From: Liolophura sinensis | Lineage: Eukaryota > Mollusca > Polyplacophora > Chitonida > Chitonidae | DNA: 64,000 nucleotides | Assembly (NCBI RefSeq): GCF_032854445.1 | Contig: NC_088305.1 | Location: 27,428,628-27,492,627, forward strand | Direction: 5' to 3' | Shown: positions 49,601-58,166 of the stretch, one piece after another | Numbering within the stretch: position 1 is the stretch's first letter | How the letters are laid out: each line of letters starts with the position of its first letter | The notes under the pieces: generated by a model | Databases searched by the model: none | What the model was told of the DNA's origin: nothing | Seen by the model: the letters and a program-made list of their open reading frames with translations, nothing else | Program-made: the position numbers and the translations under genes

Positions 49601-52600
49601 TTTGCTCTATACCATGCGATGTTGACAGTGAGTAACAATAGTCATATTTGTGGCCTATTTTTGCTCTATACCATGCGATGTTGACAGTGAGTAACAGTAG
49701 TTATACTTGTGGCCCGTTTTTGCTCTATACCATGGGATGTTGACAATGAGTAACAGTAGGTATACTTGTGGCCCGTTTTTGCTCTGTACCATGCGATGTT
49801 GACAGTGAGTAACAGTAGGTATACTTGTGGCCTGTTTTTGCTCTATACCATGCGATGTTGACAGTGAGTAACAGTAGGTATACTTGTGGCCCGTTTTTGC
49901 TCTGTACCATGCGATGTTGACAGTGAGTAACAGTAGGTATACTTGTGGCCTGTTTTTGCTCTATACCATGCGATGTTGACAGTGAGTAACAGTAGTCATA
50001 CTTGTGGCCTGTTTTTGCTCTATACATGCGATGTTGACAGTGAGTAACAGTAGGTATACTTGTGACGCGTTTTTGCTCTATACCATGGGATGTTGACAGT
50101 GAGTAACAGTAGTCATACTTGTGGCCTGTTTTTGCTCTATACCATGCGATGTTGACAGTGAGTAACAATAGTCATATTTGTGGCCTGTTTTTTGCTCCAT
50201 ACCATGCGATGTTGACAGTGAGTAACAGTAGTTATACTTGTGGCCCGTTTTTGCTCTATACCATGGGATGTTGACAATGAGTAACAGTAGTTATACTTGT
50301 GGCCCGTTTTTGCTCCATACCATGCGATGTTGACAGTGAGTAACAGTAGGTATACTTGTGGCCCGTTTTTGCTCTATACCATGCGATGTTGACAATGAGT
50401 AACAGTAGTTATACTTGTGGCCCGTTTTTGCTCTATACCATGCGATGTTGACAATGAGTAACAGTAGGTATACTTGTGACGCGTTTTTGCTCTATACCAT
50501 GGGATGTTGACAGTGAGTAACAGTAGTCATACTTGTGGCCCGTTTTTGCTCCATACCATGCGGTGTTGACAGTGAGTAACAATAGTCATATTTGTGGCCT
50601 GTTTTTGCTCAATACCATGCGATGTTGACAGTGAGTAACAGTAGGTATACTTGTGACGCGTTTTTGCTCTATACCATGCGATGTTGACAGTGAGTAACAG
50701 TTGTCATATTTGTGGCCCGTTTTTGCTCTATACCATGGGATGTTGACAGTGAGTAACAGTAGGTATACTTGTGGCCTATTTTTGCTCTATACCATGCGAT
50801 GTTGACAATGAGTAACAGTAGGTATACTTGTGGCCCGTTTTTGCTCTATACCATGCGATGTTGACAATGAGTAACAGTAGTTATACTTGTGGCCCGTTTT
50901 TGCTCTATACCATGCGATGTTGACAGTGAGTAACAGTAGGTATACTTGTGACGCGTTTTTGCTCTATACCATGGGATGTTGACAATGAGTAACAGTAGGT
51001 ATACTTGTGACGCGTTTTTGCTCTATACCATGCGATGTTGACAATGAGTAACAGTAGGTATACTTGTGGCCTGTTTTTGCTCTATACCATGCGATGTTGA
51101 CAGTGAGTAACAGTAGGTATACTTGTGGCCCGTTTTTGCTCTATACCATGGATGTTGACAATGAGTAACAGTAGTATACTTGTGGCCCGTTTTGCTCTGT
51201 ACCATGCGATGTTGACAATGAGTAACAGTAGGTATACTTGTGGCCTGTTTTTGCTCTATACCATGCGATGTTGACAGTGAGTAACAGTAGTCATACTTGT
51301 GGCCCGTTTTTGCTCCATACCATGCGATGTTGACAGTGAGTAACAATAGTCATATTTGTGGCCCGTTTTTGCTCTATACCATGCGATGTTGACAATGAGT
51401 AACAGTAGGTATACTTGTGGCCCGTTTTGCTCTATACCATGGGATGTTGACAATGAGTAACAGTAGGTATACTTGTGGCCCGTTTTTGCTCTGTACCATG
51501 CGATGTTGACAGTGAGTAACAGTAGGTATACTTGTGGCCTGTTTTTGCTCTATACCATGCGGTGTTGACAGTGAGTAACAGTAGTCATACTTGTGGCCTG
51601 TTTTTGCTCTATACCATGCGATGTTGACAGTGAGTAACAGTAGGTATACTTGTGACGCGTTTTTGCTCTATACCATGGGATGTTGACAGTGAGTAACAGT
51701 AGTCATACTTGTGGCCTGTTTTTGCTCTATACCATGCGATGTTGACAGTGAGTAACAGTAGTCATACTTGTGGCCCGTTTTTGCTCCATACCATGCGATG
51801 TTGACAGTGAGTAACAATAGTCATATTTGTGGCCTGTTTTTGCTCCATACCATGCGATGTTGACAGTGAGTAACAGTAGTTATACTTGTGGCCCGTTTTT
51901 GCTCTATACCATGGGATGTTGACAATGAGTAACAGTAGTTATACTTGTGGCCCGTTTTTGCTCCATACCATGCGATGTTGACAGTGAGTAACAGTAGGTA
52001 TACTTGTGGCCCGTTTTTGCTCTATACCATGCGATGTTGACAATGAGTAACAGTAGTTATACTTGTGGCCCGTTTTTGCTCTATACCATGCGATGTTGAC
52101 AATGAGTAACAGTAGGTATACTTGTGACGCGTTTTTGCTCTATACCATGGGATGTTGACAGTGAGTAACAGTAGTCATACTTGTGGCCCGTTTTTGCTCC
52201 ATACCATGCGATGTTGACAGTGAGTAACAATAGTCATATTTGTGGCCTGTTTTTGCTCCATACCATGCGATGTTGACAGTGAGTAACAGTAGGTATACTT
52301 GTGACGCGTTTTTGCTCTATACCATGCGATGTTGACAGTGAGTAACAGTAGTTATACTTGTGGCCCGTTTTTGCTCCATACCATGCGATGTTGACAGTGA
52401 GTAACAGTAGGTATACTTGTGGCCCGTTTTTACCCCATACCAGGACTACAGAAAGAGATGACGACAGAGCGTAATTCACCTCTGCGTATTTCGTACCATG
52501 CTTAACTTGCTATTTGGGGTTAGCAAGATACTAGACTTTGAATTGGTCATTGGGATAATTTAACAATGATGACAGAAATGATGATTTCCTCCGAGGAATG

Positions 52601-54177
52601 TTTCTGTATATTAATTGGCAGTCATGCGTATTTTCATATATAAATTCTATATTATGTTTTTCTATATTATGAAATACAGTACATTCTAATCTTTTCTTTA
52701 TCTTTAAGTAAAAGGAATGATGGATTTAAGAGGTGAATGAATCAATGAACTGTCAGCATTTGGCGTTGTTCCACATCGTTACTAAATTAACCATAACACG
52801 TGTTTTTCTTTGTTTAGACAACCACAGGGTAGACAAAGACGAGTTCTTCACGGATTTTAACCCGAAGGTTGGTTTGCTGGCAGACAAGCTGGACTTCGTG
52901 TTCAACGAGCTTGATGTGGACAACAACCGGTACTTGAACTCATTCGACACGAACGCTCTGTTTTACTTGTCCGACAGGGATGGTGAGTTGATTTACACTC
53001 TAAAAAGTATAGTAGTTCCAGATCAGTGTTCAACCTGGTTCTAAGAGTACTTGTTGCGCTGTTTCAAAAAATACTTGTTTACATGATTTCAAATGAAACA
53101 TTCCATCTGTATCGCAATTTGTTTCCAGAAGATGTCCTTCCTTAAGCTTTCATATGGAATCTTATTAAGAAGTGGGTAACAAATTTTTACCAAATAGAAC
53201 ACTTTCTGTTTGTGTTGTTTCCAAATGAATCCCTTCCTGTTATTCCTACCTGTCCTGCGTTCTTATTTCTGTTCTACGTCTCTACTTTTTATTGGATGAC
53301 ACCCATTTTGCTTTCTTTTCGGACGCAACATTTCCTCTTTCCTTTTATATGAAACACTTTCCAGGTGTATCTTTTGACATGGTCACAAATTGAACTTAGT
53401 TGGCAGATATCATGTCAGATAATAGGCAATAAATGTGCTTTTGGCGCTTTCATCAGTCATTGCTTTATATTATTATATTTCTTATACAGCTACCGGATCA
53501 CTTACACGTGACCAGTTTAGCAGAGAATGGAAGCGAGTAAGTACACAATTTATTGCTGTCTTGTTGAGAAATAATAATAATATTAACATAAAGTGTTTAA
53601 AGGGATACCGAATCGTTTCTGGTTGACTGGTGTGATAGATAGGCTAGTCCAGGCTATCTCCAGCCTAAAATGAATTTTAGGTATGGCACACTTATTCAAG
53701 CGTGACGAATGCTGAAGGATTTAACCCACGCAACCCTACTTCCTTTGTCATCCAATCAGCGTCCATTCTGTACACCCTTTAGTTGAACTATTGGCTAAAT
53801 TTCATTTCAGTATGGAGACTTCTTCAAAAAGGCAAATATTTATTTATTGTCTATTTGATTCTTATTTAATGGCTAAGAATTTGTCACGTGCGTATATACA
53901 TGGAGCGACCAGGTTAACGGGATCAATCACCGCTCTTCCTCAGATACCAGACAAACATCCGGCCACAGCTTTACCGACGAAGGCTGGACTTTCAAAACAG
54001 TTTCAATATGGGGTGTCTAGAATCAGCGAAAGCGATATTTGATCTTTCACCCAACTTATGAACTGTTTATTTATTGTACAAATAACATAAGAAAGGTACA
54101 TTTTTCATCTTCATGATAGGAAATATTGTTTTCTTCCCCTGTTTCAGATTTTACACGATAATATCGACCTGAGTTAA
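37695..54177 (+). CDS. msp130-like: MSP130-like secreted EF-hand glycoprotein (gene C), 14 exons
   Basis: Exons: 37695-37890, 39803-40024, 40619-40814, 41093-41216, 41453-41576, 42786-42947, 44268-44333, 44930-45171, 45707-45933, 47596-47693, 48554-48679, 52818-52982, 53490-53536, 54148-54177. All junctions are GT/AG, giving 2025 nt (674 residues plus TAA). Exon count and all phases match gene B; exons 2, 5, 6, 8 and 13 have identical lengths. Residues 1-21 are a signal peptide. The choice-of-anchor I / MSP130 domain shows DLEPEGITLRYDENVAYV, QENNAIAELDV, MYQPDAVQYF...NEGAAKEY, FFIGNERSSSVEVYSV, GDLDPEGLEFIEARDSP. EF-hand loops: DNDSNELLSIEE (572-583), DVDNNHRVDKDE (592-603), DVDNNRYLNSFD (627-638) and DRDATGSLTRDQ (647-658, weak because position 12 is Q). 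NST and NIT are potential N-glycosylation sites. No GPI-type tail is seen, so secretion is expected. Extracellular calcium binding in biomineralisation is inferred from the family. Confidence 0.92.
38500..39480 (+). repeat. Degenerate tandem array of about 37 bp in intron 1 of gene C
   Basis: The clearest units are at 39000-39320 (TCTTTTAACAAATACTTTCA followed by GACAGTTCACGTCAA). They decay on the left into GATCTTTTACCAAGTACTTT-like units. Limits are approximate. Confidence 0.7.
41729..41893 (-). mobile_element. SINE family A, minus, in intron 5 of gene C
   Basis: Tail complement TTTATTTATTTGATTTATTT, then TTTACGCTGTACTCAAGAAT, the body GGTGGGAGGAAACCCAGC, and a shortened head at CCCGCTAACCCAACCTGAG. 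Confidence 0.85.
42390..42660 (+). repeat. Dispersed repeat family D copy in intron 5 of gene C
   Basis: Longest copy of the family; matches 22448-22690 over most of its length and 8308-8398 and 25785-25912 over the left part. No terminal repeats or coding capacity recognised. Confidence 0.6.
43481..43521 (-). mobile_element. SINE family A fragment
   Basis: Only the 3' conserved segment remains: TTTTACGCCGTACTCAAGAA followed by TATTTGACTTATACGACGG. Confidence 0.75.
43734..43951 (-). mobile_element. SINE family A, minus, near full length, in intron 6 of gene C
   Basis: Complete minus-strand order: T-rich tail complement, TTTTACGCCGTACTCAAGAA, body, then the tRNA-like head (GCGCGCTAACCAACTGAGTC complement = box A). 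A 10-bp target duplication ATCTGAGATA lies at 43724-43733 and 43952-43961. Part of the centre is deleted (GGGCAAACCCACGACC). Confidence 0.9.
46461..46760 (+). repeat. 20-bp tandem array (15 copies) in intron 9 of gene C
   Basis: Exact 20-bp periodicity with consensus CAAATGTAGTATAGCAAATG. Produces spurious minus-strand frames of about 160 codons rich in Tyr, Leu and Ile. Confidence 0.95.
46981..47255 (+). repeat. 55-bp tandem array (5 copies) in intron 9 of gene C
   Basis: Unit starts at 46981, 47036, 47091, 47146 and 47201; begins TTACTAAGACACCTAGCTGG. Copies are nearly identical, so the expansion is young. Confidence 0.95.
47933..48175 (+). mobile_element. SINE family A, plus, full length, in intron 10 of gene C
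   Basis: Best complete copy. The tRNA-like head has box A GGCTCAGTCGGTTATCGCGC and box B-like GTGAGTTCAATTCC. The body has GGTCGTGGGTTTCCCCCGGC, the 3' motif GAGTACGGCGTAAAACACC and the tail is (AATA)n. A 14-bp target duplication with one mismatch (TACTATTAGTAAGT / TACTATTAGCAAGT) lies at 47919-47932 and 48176-48189. Confidence 0.95.
48668..52445 (+). repeat. 59-bp tandem array (about 63 copies) seeded at the exon 11 donor of gene C
   Basis: Unit of 59 bp: GGATGTTGACAGTGAGTAAC, then AGTAGGTATACTTGTGGCCC, then GTTTTTGCTCTATACCAT. The first unit includes the last 12 coding bases of exon 11 (GGGATGTTGACA) and its donor GTGAGT at 48680. Most copies keep GTGAGTAAC; others have ATGAGTAAC, which removes the donor GT. 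The variants (CATACTTG/TATACTTG, GGCCCG/GGCCTG/GACGCG) recur in blocks, suggesting higher-order duplication. It occupies 3.8 of the 4.1 kb of intron 11. The array ends in a diverged unit near 52440. Confidence 0.97.
53599..53780. mobile_element. MITE family M1, copy 2, in intron 13 of gene C
   Basis: Opposite orientation to 14338-14517. Left end AAAGGGATACCGAATCG, right end the complement TTCTGTACACCCTTT; interior blocks GGCTAGTCCAGGCTAT and TATTCAAGCGTGACGAA align with the complement of copy 1. Confidence 0.75.
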
Positions 54178-54334
54178 ACACTGGGGGTACTCAGTCCACC
54201 ATCTCTGGTGTCTACAGTTTGGGAGGGATCAAGTTTTGCAGTTACCTGCAGTCGTCTACATCTGTCTGAGGGTATGAACGGGAAGCTGTCTCTTAAGTTA
54301 GCACATTGTTAAACACATCTGTAATTGTTTTGGA

Positions 54335-54340
54335 AATAAA
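54335..54340 (+). terminator. Candidate poly(A) signal of gene C
   Basis: AATAAA, 158 bp after the stop codon at 54175-54177, followed by AT-rich sequence. Confidence 0.55.
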
Positions 54341-54359
54341 ACATGTTATATAATATATA

Positions 54360-55800
54360 GACCTGAAGTTTTGTCATTTTTGTTATAGGGTAAGTCATTA
54401 ATTTTCACTTAAAAGAAATGTGTATATCAAAGAGACCTCTCAACGTACAAATTCATAACCAGTTTCACTCACAGGCAGAACTCATTTCCTTTCATCTTCT
54501 GAAAGTCGCTGTCTAGGTATCTTGGAGGACCTAGTTTTTGTTTTTAATAATTTCAGGTGTTATTCTAAAATGAATAAATCACTTATGTCCAGCAGCAATG
54601 AGAAATTCCCTGGGGAAGTAAGGCTGTCTACATTAAAGACAGAACCACTTATTATTCTTCAATGAGTTCATATAAACCATGCGGGTGTCAGCCTCGTAGG
54701 ATACAATACATGAATATATGGAGTTTTAAAGTTAAAGCTGTTCCGCCTAAAGTAATTTGGGCCCACAAAGTGTAGACCATTGACAATGTTCTGTGGGTTT
54801 TCTGTACTATTTTTTTGGATGGATCTGTTTTAGAAACCTGGACAAGTCGTGACTTAGGTTCGTGTTCCGGTGACCGAGATCTCAGCCCACTGTCATGATA
54901 AAACCAGGTGGAATTTTCTCACCAATGATAAAGGATAAATTCGAGACATGAGGACTGAATTTATCTTGACAGCCTTTGCCTCTCTGTCTTTTTTGACTGC
55001 ATTTCTACTACCTGGTCTAAATTCCATTTATAGACAAGTATCTCCCGATAATGCTAAGGGCTACATGAAGCTACTTTTGGTGAAGGATTTCGTGAATTAT
55101 ATTCCAACGATCTGCCATGACATCTTGTATGCCCATCTATAAATGTCATAAAGTGGTATACGAGGATATTTCATCTACATATATTTATTTTTTGGTTGAC
55201 CTTTGACGCAAAATCTTACACCTATATGACGTCTGTCAGGGTAATTTTTGATTGACCAAAAATGATAATATGGCGACACTTTATACTTTCTCAGTATGTG
55301 CGAGTTTGCTGGCTTTTAACTGCGATATCTTCTTTAAGCGACATCACAAAGGTAAAAAGTTTCAGGTATGCCTTCAAAACCTATCTTGGATACTTTATCG
55401 ATACATGTATATACAGTTAGACTGTTTTTCCCTGTCCGAACCGGCAGCATTTGTATTTCGCTTATACAACAGCGCGGGGCATTTTGCTTGGATACGACCA
55501 AACACAGTCCGACACAAAACCCACATTTTGACATATTCAAGATGGGACAGTGTTCTCGTGTCAGCTGATATAAATGTTTAAGTGCAAAAAGAGCACAGAG
55601 GGCGATTTATTTCAATACCGTTCTTGCTGCACCCTGTTACAATTAACCCTGGTGAAATAGGGAGTAAATATCTCGTTCGCTGACAGTGATCTTGAGTTAA
55701 ACTTTGCCTTTCGAAACCTCCTCCTCGTGTGGGATCAACGCGCGAACAGCCATTCGAATACGCCCATGATGTTCGTGGATCCACTATTAATTTATTTATT
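54360..55800. other. Downstream flank of gene C, no supported gene
   Basis: A 64-codon frame at 54948-55142 begins with a hydrophobic, signal-like stretch but has no homology that I recognise and no splice context. No other feature seen. Confidence 0.4.
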
Positions 55801-55820
55801 TAAATCAATATATAAATTTC

Positions 55821-55927
55821 AAGCCAACAGGAGCTTGACTTGAACTCACAGCGACCGCATTGTTCGGAGGGTCCTGGATCTTTGCGCCGTGCTGGTGTGC
55901 TAATCCCCTCGGCCACGAAGGACCCCG
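55821..55927 (-). mobile_element. SINE family A head fragment, minus
   Basis: Complement of the tRNA-like head and box B (ACTTGAACTCACAGCGACCG, then GGTGTGCTAATCCCCTCGGC, GAAGGACCCC). The 3' half is missing; only an ATTTATTT stretch lies to the left. Confidence 0.7.
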
Positions 55928-57820
55928 ACCCACTATTAATATAGGAGTACTGGTACACATGGTTCTCGCGCTGCGTGTCAAAATCTATGCGTCTAATGCG
56001 GGAAAATTCGTCATTCAGCACTTTAGAGCGAGATTCGCATGTTATCAATTTGAGGAAAATTCATGTTGAAAAGCGGAATTGCACTATACATGAAAGATAT
56101 CATCAGGAACATGCCACACTCCAGTGAAACTCCGCCCATCGATCTATAAAGAGATACCTTTTCCCGTGTTATGGCGACTCTGGCCCAAGCTGGACTGACT
56201 TATCCTCCTGTCATACCTAAGTACTACATAACCGATTTGCCTGTACTCTCTCTTCGTAAAGGTAGAAATCAATCCAATAATACAAAATTAATTAAAAATA
56301 ATTAATTAGTTAATATTCAGTGCTTTCCTAGCCGTTTTGAAGTTGATCAGAATCGACTGTTAAAAAGTACGCATATGTTCAAACAGATTAATGCATTGAA
56401 ATTGTATTGGTCACATATTTTAAACCCAGGCTCGGGAAAAGGGATCATATCGTTGTTGAAAACTGGTATCTGATATACGTTAATTTGCAAAATCGGACTA
56501 TGTAGCTCTGCATACAAACGGAGAAAAAACATCTATTCCAAATGAAGGCCTCGAAACTCTGCATCAAACGGTATAAGTCGCTTATATGTCAAAATTACCT
56601 GCCAGTAAAACTCAATGCAGAATTTGCTCTGTTCCACATTGAGCTTGTGGTATAATGCTGGTCAGGTCTGGAATTCTCTTTTGCGACTTTGTGGATACTC
56701 TCTCCATAGCTCACAACTTATAGGTTATATAAAAGTACTTATATATACTTTTACTGGTCAAAAAAGCGTTCAGAACCCGTCCCTGGACGTCGAATATCTC
56801 GTTTGTTTCTAGGCGACCCCTGCACCCTCGCCTGTATATTTGACTGGGGTGGACGTTCTGCTTGTCTGTATACATGTACGACTCCACCGCCATCTTGCAC
56901 CAGTTCCAGTTTAACTACATATTTTCCAACTAAAACAGTGCTTTTTCCGACTGTGTGTTGTATGGGAAGCAAGTGCATGAAGTTGATGAGCGAGCCGATC
57001 ATTAAATATGTGCCAAAGGGTGCCGAACTTAATCACAACCTTGAGGAATGATATCTTTAGTTTTTCCTCTTAAAACACGCTATATAGGATCCAAGAACTT
57101 CAGGGGCCTTTTGATGGCTCTTGAACCCTCATCTCATTGGATAGCTAGGTTCTTCACGCAAAACAAAATGGTGGAAGATGGTATTGATACGCCTATACAG
57201 TGTTACCAATTTATACCTATCCCTTAATAATAGATACACTCTGTAACAGGCTGCACAGTGTAAGGTACAGCCATTGTTTATCAAATGCTGACCCGACTCT
57301 CTGATGTTCATGGTAAAAAGCAGCTTATTCAATGAACTGCCGTCATATCCTCCATCAATAATGCAAACCACACTTTACAACTCTCTGAAATCACCAGCAA
57401 ATCAGGAACGCTGCAACTGACATTAAAGGGGAAGAAAACTTTTTAAAAATGACACTATAGGCTGAAAAGAGCACGTTTTTTTCTATCTGGTGGTGCCTGC
57501 TGCATAATATTGCGATTTTTCCTCGCCATACACGTAAAGCCTGAAAACGGCAAAGCTGGCATAGATCGCCGAGTCCATCGCGTCCTCCGTCTTTAACAGC
57601 CTGTAATTTATGCTGGGGAAGGGTGGGGGGGGGGGGGGGGGGGGTGTTGCTTCTCAGCCATTGAGAGTCGTTAAAATTGCCGGCTTGTTCGTGAAAACTC
57701 GGAACCTACGTCTAACATTCCGGTTTTCTGATCGTCAAGCGGAAAACAAACTGTACAGTTCGCTACCTTCTGGAAAATGTACGAACTGCACTTCGGCAGT
57801 TTCCGACGGCAATTCTCCTC
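55928..57820. other. No supported gene; G-homopolymer
   Basis: A run of 20 G lies at 57625-57644. Frames at 56751-57002 (minus) and 56803-57051 (plus) overlap each other and have no recognisable motif. Confidence 0.4.
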
Positions 57821-57821
57821 T

Positions 57822-57824
57822 TAA
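57822..57824. other. Target-site duplication TAA, left
   Basis: TAA immediately outside the left inverted repeat, matched by TAA at 62232-62234. A 3-bp TWA-type duplication is the signature of PIF/Harbinger insertion. Confidence 0.85.
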
Positions 57825-57848
57825 AGCTTCGTTTACTGGCGAGCGGTA
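57825..57848 (+). repeat. Left terminal inverted repeat
   Basis: 24 bp beginning AGCTTCGTTTACTGGCGAGC; a perfect reverse complement of 62208-62231. An inner, shorter repeat of the core (CACTGGCGAGCGGCGGCG) begins at about 57931. Confidence 0.9.
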
Positions 57849-58070
57849 AAGTAGCGGCAGCGGTAGCGGTAGCGGTAGCGGCAGCGGTCAGCGAATTTTT
57901 TTCTTATGTACAATTTTCCTATGCAGTGTTCACTGGCGAGCGGCGGCGACAAACCGGCGGAGAAGCCGTTTTTTTCGCCGTTTTCCGCTCGCCGCTGGAA
58001 TGGTCCAAGGGGCATTTAAATCCGCTCGCCGCTAGCCGGTGCAATCGCCGCGGAGGGGATTTCCCAATTT
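57849..58070. promoter_or_regulatory. Left subterminal motif cluster
   Basis: Tandem GCGGTA/GCGGCA hexamers at about 57851-57890, then GGCGAGCGG at about 57935, and its complement CCGCTCGCC at about 57986 and 58022. The terminal repeat contains the same GGCGAGCGG core, so these are candidate binding sites for the transposase or its MADF partner. The role is inferred from other Harbinger elements. Confidence 0.55.
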
Positions 58071-58166
58071 CACTTTCGGTTTCGATCAAGGAAACACGTG
58101 CAGAAGAGAACAAATTGCAATAAACACATGCTAAGTTGACTTTTAAATGTAAGATTAACAGCAGAA

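Noticed and set aside
49725-51453. Minus-strand frames of 65-147 codons repeating CYSLSTSHGIEQK and VTHCQHRMV
   Set aside because: Products of the 59-bp array. Because 59 is not a multiple of three, all three frames appear in turn, and indels break them often.
48668-52445. CRISPR-like array of regular repeats
   Set aside because: Units are contiguous 59-bp tandem copies with no unique spacers, in a eukaryotic intron.
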